Source of the DNA: JAUVXY01 sp964392345 | GTDB lineage: Bacteria > Actinomycetota > Humimicrobiia > Humimicrobiales > Humimicrobiaceae | DNA length: 29,210 nucleotides | Direction: 5' to 3' | Assembly (NCBI GenBank): GCA_964392345.1 | Contig: CAYMPQ010000013.1 | Span: 1-29,210, forward strand | In this document: piece after piece, positions 6,233-14,555 of the stretch | Layout: the number at the start of each line of letters is the position of its first letter | Position numbering within the stretch: position 1 is the stretch's first letter | The notes under the pieces: generated by a model | The model's input: only the letters and a program-made list of their open reading frames with translations | What the model was told of the DNA's origin: nothing | Databases searched by the model: none | Translations under genes and position numbers: made by a program

Positions 6233-6700
6233 TTATTTTTCCTTCACGATCATAGATTTTACTATATCTCTCCTTGTAATTATTCCTACCACTTTTTTGT
6301 CTTTATCAACAACTGGAATTCTATTAACATTGTTGTTTATCATCATACTGGCTATATCGCTGACAGGTGTATCCTCTTCAACAGTTTTTACCCTGTCTGT
6401 CATTATGTCTTCTACCCTTGACCCAAGGTATTTCTTTAAATTATTTTTGAATTTTCTAAAACTTTCCAGATAAATAATCCCGTCTAAAAGTTTAAAGTAC
6501 CTTGGAAAATGAAGGTCAGCATCTTTTATTATTATATCTGCCTCAGTAGCAATACCTAAAATTTTACCGCTGCTGTCAACTACAGGCACACCGCTTATCT
6601 TGTTATTAACAAGCAGCTCCGAAAGCTCGCCTATTGAAGCATCCTTGCTGATAGTAATGACTTTTTTCACCATAATGTCTTTTGCCAATAATTCTTTCAT
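6233..6700 (-). CDS. CBS-domain pair protein
   Basis: This 155-aa protein consists of two CBS domains. The first (about 5-55) contains DIMVKKVITI, ISGVPVVD and GIATEADI. The second (about 96-150) contains DIMTDRVKTV, NRIPVVD and GIITRRDI. They are joined by an insert rich in aromatic and basic residues (HFPRYFKLLDG...). Stand-alone CBS pairs bind adenine nucleotides and act as energy sensors or regulators of partner enzymes. The ATG overlaps the stop of nnr (ATGA), so translation is probably coupled. Its place between nnr and alr suggests it senses adenylate state for this operon, but the partner is unknown. Confidence 0.88.
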   Translation of the reverse strand: MKELLAKDIMVKKVITISKDASIGELSELLVNNKISGVPVVDSSGKILGIATEADIIIKDADLHFPRYFKLLDGIIYLESFRKFKNNLKKYLGSRVEDIMTDRVKTVEEDTPVSDIASMMINNNVNRIPVVDKDKKVVGIITRRDIVKSMIVKEK

Positions 6701-8349
6701 AGCTTATAGCCCCCATGATATTTTATTTTTTCTATTTCTAAAAAAACACTTTTTATCCCTTCCAGAAGATCCGTAGCCATAAGAGATGTTCTGCTGGTAT
6801 TTTTTACCATTATATCAGAAGACTTCCCATGTATAAAAGCTCCGCATACCGCACTATCCAAAAATCCCATTCCCTGACATAGAAGAGAGCCGATTATACC
6901 GGTTAATATATCCCCGGTTCCAGCTGTTGCAAGCGCCCAATCACCAGTAGAATTAATAAAAGTTTTCCCGCCAGAGTCAGTAATTAAAGTTCTTGCCCCC
7001 TTCAAAACTGAAGTCAATTTATATTTTTTAGCCACTTTTAAATTAGCCTCCAGCCTGCTTCCTAAATCTATGGAATTCCTCCCCAGTATTGCTGACAGTT
7101 CACCAGCATGCGGAGTGATTATTACATGTGAAAGGTCAAGATCTTTTTCATTCCCTATTTCCCTTGGACCTGAAAGCGCGCACAAGCCATCAGCATCAAG
7201 GACTGTTGGCTTTTTAATTTTACTCAAAAGTTCTCTTACCAAACAAATAGTTTTAGGATTTCTTGAAAGACCGGGGCCAATTGCCAGAGCATCAAATCTT
7301 TCGCTCAAACCTATGATTTCATCGAGACAGTCACTATGTATGGTTACTTCATCTGTTTGCTCTACAGGATATGTCATTACCTCCGTTAATTTTTCCTCAA
7401 ATATATCATTGAGCTCCCATGGACAGACAAGTGTTACCAGTCCAGCTCCTGCTCTCATGGCTGCAAGGCATGTCATTGCAGCTGCTCCTGTAAGTCCCAA
7501 TGACCCTGCTATCACTAAAAGCTTCCCTACTTCATGCTTGTAAGTCCATGGTTTTTTATCTGGTATCCTGCTTGACACCCATCTCAGGTTAGCCTCAAAA
7601 ATCTGTTCATACTCTTTAAAATACTTATCAGGTATCCCAATATCAGCCACTCTGACTCTACCGGCAAAATCTGCTCCCGGATAATTTGCCAGTCCCAGCT
7701 TTTTACAGCCAAATGTAACTGTAGTATCTGCTTTTACCACACACCCCAGAATCTTTGCACTGTCTGAGTCTACCCCTGAAGGAATATCAACAGAATAAAC
7801 AGTTAAACTCTCGTTCTTTCTTTTAGCCTGATTTATGTCACCTATTACTTGCCTGGAGGGGCCATGGATCTCTTTTCCGTGTAAGCCAGTGCCAAATATG
7901 GCATCTACGATAAAATCAGATTTTGCCAACTCTTTCCTAAAAATATTTTCTATTTCTTTATTTTCTAAATCCAAATAAAATAATTTATCTTCACCCACCG
8001 AGGCAAATTCTTTAAAATAATATTTACAGTCCGGACTAAACTTCTCGGGCAGAGATATATAAAATACTTTAATATCCATACCGGATTTTATTAAATCCTT
8101 AGCAGCTACAAAACCATCTCCTCCGTTATTTCCGCTGCCGCAAACTACAATCCCTTTTACATCCCTGACAAATTTTTTACCTTTAAAATCTTCTATAATA
8201 ATTTTAGCTACGCTGCTGCCTGCATTATTCATAAGATGCTTTGAATCAATCCCATCGTTTATGCATTTTCTGTCTATTTCTGCCACTCTGCTGCCCTTTA
8301 GTATCCTGTCAGGTTCCATCTTGACTTTCTCTCCTTTTTTATCTGCCAT
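6697..8349 (-). CDS. nnr: Bifunctional NAD(P)H-hydrate repair enzyme (epimerase + ADP/ATP-dependent dehydratase)
   Basis: This 550-aa fusion repairs hydrated NADH and NADPH. The N-terminal YjeF_N epimerase domain (about 15-235) carries GSGNNGGDGFVAAKDL. The C-terminal dehydratase domain (about 255-535) carries the ribokinase-like signatures LDADGLCAL, ITPHAGELSAILGR and AGTGDILTGIIGSLLCQG. Full length for the fused form. The ATG at 8349 has GGAG about 9 nt upstream; an internal ATG at 8319 also follows a GGAG. It sits between acpS and the CBS gene, an order common in Actinobacteria and many Firmicutes, and overlaps the CBS start by 4 nt. Confidence 0.94.
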   Translation of the reverse strand: MADKKGEKVKMEPDRILKGSRVAEIDRKCINDGIDSKHLMNNAGSSVAKIIIEDFKGKKFVRDVKGIVVCGSGNNGGDGFVAAKDLIKSGMDIKVFYISLPEKFSPDCKYYFKEFASVGEDKLFYLDLENKEIENIFRKELAKSDFIVDAIFGTGLHGKEIHGPSRQVIGDINQAKRKNESLTVYSVDIPSGVDSDSAKILGCVVKADTTVTFGCKKLGLANYPGADFAGRVRVADIGIPDKYFKEYEQIFEANLRWVSSRIPDKKPWTYKHEVGKLLVIAGSLGLTGAAAMTCLAAMRAGAGLVTLVCPWELNDIFEEKLTEVMTYPVEQTDEVTIHSDCLDEIIGLSERFDALAIGPGLSRNPKTICLVRELLSKIKKPTVLDADGLCALSGPREIGNEKDLDLSHVIITPHAGELSAILGRNSIDLGSRLEANLKVAKKYKLTSVLKGARTLITDSGGKTFINSTGDWALATAGTGDILTGIIGSLLCQGMGFLDSAVCGAFIHGKSSDIMVKNTSRTSLMATDLLEGIKSVFLEIEKIKYHGGYKL

Positions 8350-8446
8350 TTTACTTCTCCATTAGAACTAAAATACAAACCAGTTTATGATAACAATACA
8401 AAATATTATACCTTGCAAAATTTCCGCAAACACTAAAGCCGGCAAG

Positions 8447-8827
8447 CTACAAAATTGATGTTGCAAAAGCTGCTGCATATTTTTCAGTCATAGAAACTGA
8501 AATTTTTATTTCCCTGACTTTAAGTTTTTTGCACCACCTATGGGCATTCCCATATAATTTTATGTACGGAGCGCCGGTACTTTCTTTGTTTAGTTCTATC
8601 TCTTTAAAAGAAATGTTTTTTCCGATCCCTTCAGTCAAAGATTTTGCTACAGCTTCTTTTGCTGCAAATCGTGCAGCATAGTGCAGGTATCTGGTTTTTA
8701 ATTTGCTCTCACAATATTTTATCTCATTTTCTGTATATATTCTTTTTATAAAACCAGGATGCCTATCTATAGCATCTCTAATCCTATCTGCCTCTAAAAT
8801 GTCCACCCCTATAGCATATATACCCAT
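8447..8827 (-). CDS. acpS: Holo-[acyl-carrier-protein] synthase
   Basis: This 126-aa enzyme transfers 4'-phosphopantetheine from CoA to the serine of acyl carrier protein, switching on fatty-acid synthesis. D9 in IGVDILE and E58 in RFAAKEAVAKSL are the expected Mg ligands, and STGAPYIKL and ISVSMTEKYAAAFA are C-terminal family motifs. I chose the ATG at 8827 because the family starts with a short MxIxGIGVD-type segment. A GGAG lies about 10 nt upstream, inside the end of glmS, 7 nt away. The upstream open frame from 8851 is only read-through into glmS. Confidence 0.92.
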   Translation of the reverse strand: MGIYAIGVDILEADRIRDAIDRHPGFIKRIYTENEIKYCESKLKTRYLHYAARFAAKEAVAKSLTEGIGKNISFKEIELNKESTGAPYIKLYGNAHRWCKKLKVREIKISVSMTEKYAAAFATSIL

Positions 8828-8834
8828 AAATATT

Positions 8835-10688
8835 TTACTCCACAGTAACACTCTTGGCTAAATTTCGCGGTTGATCTACATTCCTGTTATGCTTTTTGGC
8901 TATGTAATATGCATATAACTGAAGAGGCACAACAGCTAAAATGCCGTGCAATTCATCCATAGTTTTTGGGATATAAAATACATGATCTGCATGTTCTTTT
9001 ATCTTATTATCACCCTCTGTGGCTATAGCAACCACGGTTGCCTTTCTTGCTTTTACTTCCTGAATATTGCTTAATATTTTTTCATAAACAAAATCCTCGG
9101 GGATTATCCCTACTACAACCGTGCGTTTGTCTGTAAGGGCTATTGGGCCATGCTTCATCTCTCCGGCAGGATAGCCTTCTGCATGTATGTAAGAAATTTC
9201 TTTTAGTTTCAGCGCACCTTCCAGTGCAATAGGAAAGCCATATATCCTTCCCAGAAATAAAAAGCAGGTATGCCCGCAGGTCTCATTGGCAATATGCTTA
9301 ATATCGTTAGCCCTGTTTAATATATTTTGAATCTTGTTAGGGATAAAATCTAACTCTTCAATTAATTCTTTGAGTTTTACATCGTCTACATAACCTTTAA
9401 TTTTACCAAGATAAAGCCCCATAAGGTACATCACTATTATTTGAGCAGTAAAAGTCTTCGTAGCGCATACGCCTATTTCCGGACCAGCATGTGTGTAAAT
9501 TACTGAACTTGATTCTCTTGCCATTGTGCTTCCAACAACATTTGTTATGGCCACTATCTTTGCGCCCTTAGTTTTTGCTTCCCTTACAGCAGCGAGAGTG
9601 TCAATGGTTTCACCCGATTGAGTTATGGCTATGAGCAAACAATCACTTTCCACAAGCGGATCCCTGTATCTATATTCAGAAGAAAAATCCACTTCTACTG
9701 GAATTTTGGCCCACTTTTCAATAATTTGTTTTCCTATAAGTGCTGTGTGGTAAGATGTGCCGCATGCAATAATTTGTATTTTTTTTAAATTTTTAATTTG
9801 CTGTGTACTTAAATTAAGCTCGCTAAAATTTAGTTTGCCATCTGTAATTCTTCCGCGCATAGTCTCCTTAACTCCGTAAGGCTGTTCAAATATCTCTTTC
9901 AACATAAAATCTTCATACCCGCTCTTTTCAGCGCTGGAGATGCTCCAGTTGATTTTAAATGGTTCCCTCTTTACTGACTTACCTTCAGGATCAAAAATTT
10001 CTATTTTATCCTTTGTTAGCCTTACTGTCTCATAATCATTTAAAACGATAAAATTCCTTGTATGCTCCAAAACTGCAGGCATATCAGAAGCTAGAAAATT
10101 TCCATCCTTTGATACACCTACAATAAGAGGGCTCGCAATCCTGGCTCCTATGATTTCTTCATGGTTATATTCTGATACTGCCACTATGGCACCGGAGCCT
10201 TTTATTTTTTTTACAAGTTTTTGCATAGAAACCAATAAATCCCCATCATAATATTCTTCCAGAAGATGCGGCAGAACCTCAGTATCAGTCTGTGAAACAA
10301 ATTTATGTCCCTTTCTGGTCAGCATCTCCCTTAGTTCACTGTAGTTTTCTATGATTCCATTATGAACAACTGCAATTTTTCCGCTGCAATCTGCATGCGG
10401 GTGAGCATTTGCTTCCGTAGGTTCACCATGAGTTGCCCATCTCGTATGGCCTATCCCGCAAACCCCATCTATATCAATATTCTTCAACTCGTTTTCAAGC
10501 GCCCCTATTTTCCCTGCCCTTTTTATAACTTTAATTCTGTGCAGGAAATTGCCGCCTTCACCGGTGCTGTCATTGCACAATATAGCAATCCCAGCAGAAT
10601 CATATCCTCTGTATTCCAATCTTTTGAGGCCATTTATTAATATATTTTTACATTTTTTATTCCCTATGTATGCTACAATTCCACACAC
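8835..10688 (-). CDS. glmS: Glutamine--fructose-6-phosphate aminotransferase (isomerizing)
   Basis: This 617-aa protein makes glucosamine-6-phosphate from fructose-6-phosphate and glutamine, the first step to UDP-GlcNAc. The glutaminase domain starts MCGIVAYIG, with the Cys2 nucleophile exposed after Met removal. It contains GHTRWATHGEPTEANAHPH. Two SIS sugar-isomerase domains follow (about 285-420 and 455-595, with IIACGTSYHTALIG and AITQSGETIDTLAA). It ends with the usual QPRNLAKSVTVE. The start is GTG with AGGAGG 6 nt upstream. No glmS ribozyme fits in the 50-nt gap to glmM, so metabolite control by that route is absent here. Confidence 0.96.
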   Translation of the reverse strand: MCGIVAYIGNKKCKNILINGLKRLEYRGYDSAGIAILCNDSTGEGGNFLHRIKVIKRAGKIGALENELKNIDIDGVCGIGHTRWATHGEPTEANAHPHADCSGKIAVVHNGIIENYSELREMLTRKGHKFVSQTDTEVLPHLLEEYYDGDLLVSMQKLVKKIKGSGAIVAVSEYNHEEIIGARIASPLIVGVSKDGNFLASDMPAVLEHTRNFIVLNDYETVRLTKDKIEIFDPEGKSVKREPFKINWSISSAEKSGYEDFMLKEIFEQPYGVKETMRGRITDGKLNFSELNLSTQQIKNLKKIQIIACGTSYHTALIGKQIIEKWAKIPVEVDFSSEYRYRDPLVESDCLLIAITQSGETIDTLAAVREAKTKGAKIVAITNVVGSTMARESSSVIYTHAGPEIGVCATKTFTAQIIVMYLMGLYLGKIKGYVDDVKLKELIEELDFIPNKIQNILNRANDIKHIANETCGHTCFLFLGRIYGFPIALEGALKLKEISYIHAEGYPAGEMKHGPIALTDKRTVVVGIIPEDFVYEKILSNIQEVKARKATVVAIATEGDNKIKEHADHVFYIPKTMDELHGILAVVPLQLYAYYIAKKHNRNVDQPRNLAKSVTVE

Positions 10689-10738
10689 TAAAGCCCTCCT
10701 GTAAATTAAGCATCTTTATATATATTCCAAAGCCAAAA

Positions 10739-12100
10739 TCATGATTTATTGCCACATTCTGCAATAGCAACAACTAGCTCATCTGCTGCTTCTTCAGCCA
10801 TTTTAAGAGTTTTTGCTTCCGCCATTACCCTTACAACTGGTTCTGTTCCTGAAGGTCTTACAACTATCCTGCCGTCACCCTTTAACTTTTCTTCTATTTC
10901 AGCAATTTTAACTTTAACATAATTACAATTCATTATTTCTTTTTTGTTTTTCACCTTAACATTCTTTAAAATCTGGGGGTACTCCGGTATCACCTTGTGA
11001 ATTTCATCTATATTATAATTATTATTAATTATCATCTCCAAAAACTCCAAAGTACTTATAAGGCCATCACCTGTCGTGCTCAAATCCTTAAAAATTATAT
11101 GCCCGGATTGTTCTCCACCCAATGCACAGTCTTCAGCAAGCATTTTCTCCAGTACATATCTATCTCCCACCTCTGTTTTGTATACTTTTATCCCTTCTTG
11201 TTCCATGGCAATATCAAAACCCATATTAGCCATAATCGTAGTTACAACATAATTATTTTTAAGCTTTCCATTTTTAGACATGCCAATGGCACAGAGAGCC
11301 ATTATGACATCGCCATTAAGAATCCTCCCCTTGCTGTCACAAGCTATAACTCTATCTCCATCTCCATCATAAGAAAAGCCAATATCAGCCCTGCTTTTAA
11401 GTACAATTTTTTGCAAATGCTCCGGGTGTGTTGACCCACAATTATCATTTATATTTTCTCCGGTTACTCCGGTATTAAAGCTAAGCACTTCGGCACCCAA
11501 TTTATTTAAGGCCTTTGGCACTATAACGCTGCAGGAGCCATTCGCACAATCAACAGCTATCTTTAGACCTTTCAAATCAATATTAAAATTTTCAATAATA
11601 TAGTTCAGGTAGATATCACAAGCATCATTAAGGTCACTGCATCTTCCCACATTTGTACCGGTTGGATTTATGCTATTGTCAGCACCATCGATTATCAGCA
11701 TATAATGCTCGATATTTTTTTCTTGCTCATCTGTAAGTTTCAACCCGCCTTTTGAAAAAAACTTAATGCCATTATCCCCTAAAGGGTTGTGTGAGGCAGA
11801 AATCATTATGCCTCCGTCAAGATCCAATATTTTAACCAGAAGTGCTACAGCAGGGGTACTTATTATGCCTGTTCGCAGAACATCATGGCCGCTTGAAAGA
11901 ATGCCGGCCACAAGTGCGCTTTCAATAAAATCACCGGATGGCCTTGGGTCTTTACCAACAATTATTTTACCCTTCCTGCCATCAGCTATTAAAAATTTAG
12001 CACCAGCTTTCCCGGCTTTTAATGCTAGCTCCGCTGTTAAATCCTTGTTTGCTACTCCTCTTATCCCGTCTGTACCAAATAACTTTCTTAAATTCTTCAT
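10739..12100 (-). CDS. glmM: Phosphoglucosamine mutase
   Basis: This 453-aa enzyme converts glucosamine-6-phosphate to glucosamine-1-phosphate, directly after GlmS in the pathway. It begins with LFGTDGIRGVAN. The phosphoserine loop is ISASHNPLGDNG, with Ser103 as the phosphorylated residue. The metal loop is YDGDGDR, and the C-terminal sugar-phosphate loop is RPSGTEPVVRVMAEA. All catalytic parts are present at normal length. It is the first gene after the 358-nt gap behind rpsI and probably has its own promoter there. glmS follows at 50 nt. Confidence 0.96.
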   Translation of the reverse strand: MKNLRKLFGTDGIRGVANKDLTAELALKAGKAGAKFLIADGRKGKIIVGKDPRPSGDFIESALVAGILSSGHDVLRTGIISTPAVALLVKILDLDGGIMISASHNPLGDNGIKFFSKGGLKLTDEQEKNIEHYMLIIDGADNSINPTGTNVGRCSDLNDACDIYLNYIIENFNIDLKGLKIAVDCANGSCSVIVPKALNKLGAEVLSFNTGVTGENINDNCGSTHPEHLQKIVLKSRADIGFSYDGDGDRVIACDSKGRILNGDVIMALCAIGMSKNGKLKNNYVVTTIMANMGFDIAMEQEGIKVYKTEVGDRYVLEKMLAEDCALGGEQSGHIIFKDLSTTGDGLISTLEFLEMIINNNYNIDEIHKVIPEYPQILKNVKVKNKKEIMNCNYVKVKIAEIEEKLKGDGRIVVRPSGTEPVVRVMAEAKTLKMAEEAADELVVAIAECGNKS

Positions 12101-12458
12101 TTTAGTGTTTTCTTAATTATTTATATTATATATATTTTTTCTCTACAAAAAGTGGAGTCATACAAGATAATAAACCAAAATAGTTAAGATTAAAAGAAAT
12201 TCCACTTTTAATTTTAAGCACAGTATGACTGCTGTTCTGGCTTAAAATATGCAAATTATGGTTGCTGCAGTTTACACCAGCTAACAGCTTAATTCCTGAA
12301 TTTCCAAATACACTTGCTATGCAGTCGTTTCAGAAAGACACTTAGTGACACCAACGACCGATATGCCTGATTTACACATCGGTCGTCTATAGTGTTGCAG
12401 TTGCCTGCAATTTTTTAAATTTATTTTTAAACAGAGATGCTTTATTAAGAAAAGAATA
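12101..12458 (-). other. Structured 358-nt gap between rpsI and glmM
   Basis: No supportable gene lies here, but there are three inverted repeats. ACGACCGAT (12354-12362) pairs with ATCGGTCGT (12378-12386) over a 15-nt loop. TTTTAAGC (12213-12220) pairs with GCTTAAAA (12239-12246), with an inner ACAG/CTGT stem. AAAAGTGGA (12147-12155) pairs with TCCACTTTT (12201-12209) over 45 nt. None is followed by a clear T-run on the minus strand. It could be a leader RNA for glmM, an mRNA processing region or a relic of a small element. The pattern matches no riboswitch I know. Confidence 0.5.
12125..12130 (-). promoter_or_regulatory. Candidate -10 box for glmM
   Basis: TATAAT on the minus strand lies 24 nt before the glmM start codon in an AT-only stretch. 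No convincing -35 box is found at the right distance, so this is tentative. Confidence 0.3.
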
Positions 12459-12854
12459 TTATCTTTTAGAGAACTGGGGTTTTTTCCTTGCCTTCTTAAG
12501 ACCATATTTTTTCCGTTCTTTTATTCGTGAATCCCGGGTTAAAAACCCTTCTTTCTTCAAGATAGGTCTATATTCATCATTTATCTTAAGAAGAATCTTA
12601 GAAATAGCATGCCGAAGAGCACTGGCCTGTCCCGATATTCCCCCACCTTTTAAATCTGCTATTATATCATAAGCATTATCTGTTCCAGTTAACTTAAGTG
12701 GTTCTAAAATTACAGCCAGCAGGGACTCCCTGCAAAAGTAATCCTTAAACTCCTTATTATTTACCGTTATTTTCCCTTTGCCGGGGTAAAACCTTACTCT
12801 GGCAATAGACTCTTTTCTTTTCCCGGTTGCATAGTAACAAACTTTTTCAGCCAA
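12459..12854 (-). CDS. rpsI: 30S ribosomal protein S9 (uS9)
   Basis: This 131-aa protein has the family start YYATGKRKESIARVRF and the basic C-terminal tail GLKKARKKPQFSKR, whose last residues reach the P-site tRNA. It also has GGGISGQASALRHAI in the middle. The start is TTG at 12854 behind GGAGTGAGATA. It follows rplM by 72 nt, the usual L13-S9 pair, and closes the ribosomal block before the long gap. Confidence 0.97.
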   Translation of the reverse strand: MAEKVCYYATGKRKESIARVRFYPGKGKITVNNKEFKDYFCRESLLAVILEPLKLTGTDNAYDIIADLKGGGISGQASALRHAISKILLKINDEYRPILKKEGFLTRDSRIKERKKYGLKKARKKPQFSKR

Positions 12855-12926
12855 TATCTCACTCCTTTTTCTTCAAAATTCTTATACCTTAACAGACATT
12901 ATATAAAGTTAGAATCCTCATACTAT

Positions 12927-13370
12927 TTATATAACAAGCTTCTCTGGTTTTTGTGCCTTATGAGGATGGTCCTCACCAGCATATACTTTTAACTTTTTAA
13001 TCATTTTTCTGCCTAAAATGTTGTGAGGAAGCATCCCCTTTACTGAATTTACCAAAACAAACCTGGGGGATTTTTTAAACATTTTTTCTAAATTTATAAC
13101 TTTCAGGTTACCAATGTATCCTGAATGCCTGTAATACTTTTTTTGTTCCATCTTTTTACCTGAAACTTTTATACTGTCTGCATTGATAACTATAATATAA
13201 TCACCACAATCCACATGTGGCGTAAATAATGGCTTATGCTTCCCTCTAAGAATTCTTGCTAATTCTGTAGATAACCTGCCTAAAGTTTTCCCCCTGGCAT
13301 CCACCAGAAACCATTGACGCTCAATATTTTCCTCTTTTGCACTAAATGTTTTTACACCTGCATTAACCAT
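12927..13370 (-). CDS. rplM: 50S ribosomal protein L13 (uL13)
   Basis: This 147-aa protein contains WFLVDARGKTLGRLSTELA near its start, then GKHKPLFTPHVDCGDYIIVINA, and MLPHNILGRKM toward the end, all L13 hallmarks. L13 is an early assembly protein that binds 23S rRNA. The ATG at 13370 has GGAGG 6 nt upstream. The first ~15 residues (MVNAGVKTFSAKEEN) form the short extension common to Gram-positive L13 proteins. It lies 18 nt downstream of truA. Confidence 0.97.
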   Translation of the reverse strand: MVNAGVKTFSAKEENIERQWFLVDARGKTLGRLSTELARILRGKHKPLFTPHVDCGDYIIVINADSIKVSGKKMEQKKYYRHSGYIGNLKVINLEKMFKKSPRFVLVNSVKGMLPHNILGRKMIKKLKVYAGEDHPHKAQKPEKLVI

Positions 13371-13388
13371 AATTCCTCCAATCTCCTG

Positions 13389-14132
13389 TCAATATACCAC
13401 CCTTGCAAGAAACAGCCCTTTTGCAGGAGCAATTTTTCCAGCCAACATCCTATCTTCACCTGTTATTGCTTTTCTTACGCTTTCCAAATTCCTCTCGCCG
13501 CTGCCTACTTCAAGGATGGTCCCAACTATAATTCTAACCATATTATATAAGAATGAATTTGCAGAGATACTAAACACTACTAAATTGTCCCTGCTCTTCC
13601 TGATAGTAAATTTAAATATTTTTCTAACAAAATTTTTACTGCTACCATCCGCATTGCTACAAAAAGACTTGAAATTATGAGTTCCAACAAATATTCCTGC
13701 CGCTTTTTTCATCATATTCAAATCCAGTTTCTTTGTAATCAATATGCTGTACTTTTTCAAAAAAACGCTCTGCCAATTTCCGTTCACAACATAATAAGCA
13801 TACTCTCTAAGTTTTGCGTCCCTTCTGGCATCAAAAGACTCATCTACTTTTTTTATACTTTTGATAACTATATCTTCCGGAATCAAGCTATTTACCGACC
13901 AGGCGAATTTGTACAAATCTATATCTTTCCCAGTTCTAAAATTTATCACCTGGTTTACTGCATGCACACCAGCATCTGTTCTTCCTGAATAACTAATTTT
14001 TACTAAAGATTGGAGCACAGTAGAGAGACCTTTTTCCAATTCCCCCTGAATAGTTCTCCTGTCTGGCGGCTGTATTTGAAATCCGGAGTAATAGGTTCCA
14101 TCATATTCTACTGCAGCCATATAATTACTCAT
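13389..14132 (-). CDS. truA: tRNA pseudouridine(38-40) synthase
   Basis: This 247-aa enzyme makes pseudouridine at tRNA positions 38-40 in the anticodon arm. The catalytic aspartate is D53 in YSGRTDAGVHA. VEYDGTYYSGFQ near the start and FLYNMVRIIVGTILEVG near the end are family signatures. I chose the ATG at 14132, preceded by a weak GAGAT site; a TTG one codon upstream is possible. It sits between rplQ and rplM, a common arrangement. In many Firmicutes ecfA1-ecfA2-ecfT transporter genes come between rplQ and truA, but none do here. Confidence 0.95.
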   Translation of the reverse strand: MSNYMAAVEYDGTYYSGFQIQPPDRRTIQGELEKGLSTVLQSLVKISYSGRTDAGVHAVNQVINFRTGKDIDLYKFAWSVNSLIPEDIVIKSIKKVDESFDARRDAKLREYAYYVVNGNWQSVFLKKYSILITKKLDLNMMKKAAGIFVGTHNFKSFCSNADGSSKNFVRKIFKFTIRKSRDNLVVFSISANSFLYNMVRIIVGTILEVGSGERNLESVRKAITGEDRMLAGKIAPAKGLFLARVVY

Positions 14133-14181
14133 CAAATTATCTCAAAATTTATATATCAAAATAACTATGCTTGCAAGCTTT

Positions 14182-14535
14182 TTACTTGACAAGCTCAACT
14201 ATCACAATCAGAGCTCCGTCTCCAAGCCTATTTTCATACTTAATAGTTCTGGTAAAACCACTTGATTTATTATACATATCAGGAGCTATTTCATTAAAAA
14301 GTTTTTGCACTATTCTATAATTGCCAATTAACTTTATGCATCGCCTTCTCGATGATAAATCTCCCTTTTTTGCAAGATTAATTAATTTATCAACAAAGCC
14401 GCGCAAAATCTTAGCTTTGGCACTTGTAGTTTTTATCTTTCCGTTATCAAACAGAGAAATAGCTAAATTTTTAATAATCACTTTTTGATGGCTGCTGCTT
14501 CCGCCCAACCTTCTTCCTTTTTTTGGTATAACCAT
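14182..14535 (-). CDS. rplQ: 50S ribosomal protein L17 (bL17)
   Basis: This 117-aa protein starts with RRLGGSSSHQKVIIKNLA, close to the usual L17 opening (RKLGR-S-HR), and has SAKAKILRGFVDKLINLAKKGD and a C-terminal GDGALIVIVELVK. L17 lines the exit end of the peptide tunnel. The ATG follows AAGGTAAGAT. It follows rpoA by 20 nt, as is typical at the end of the alpha operon. The N-terminal MVIPKKG is slightly diverged from the usual MRHRKRG form. Confidence 0.96.
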   Translation of the reverse strand: MVIPKKGRRLGGSSSHQKVIIKNLAISLFDNGKIKTTSAKAKILRGFVDKLINLAKKGDLSSRRRCIKLIGNYRIVQKLFNEIAPDMYNKSSGFTRTIKYENRLGDGALIVIVELVK

Positions 14536-14555
14536 ATCTTACCTTCTTGTACTAA

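Noticed and set aside
10689..10738. glmS ribozyme ahead of glmS
   Set aside because: The gap to glmM is only 50 nt, too short for the ribozyme, and its core pattern is not present.
12317..12505. A 62-aa minus-strand open frame in the rpsI-glmM gap
   Set aside because: It starts inside rpsI out of frame, has no ribosome binding site and resembles no family I know. Its tail (SVVGVTKCLSETTA) loosely recalls transposase ends but is too short to support one.
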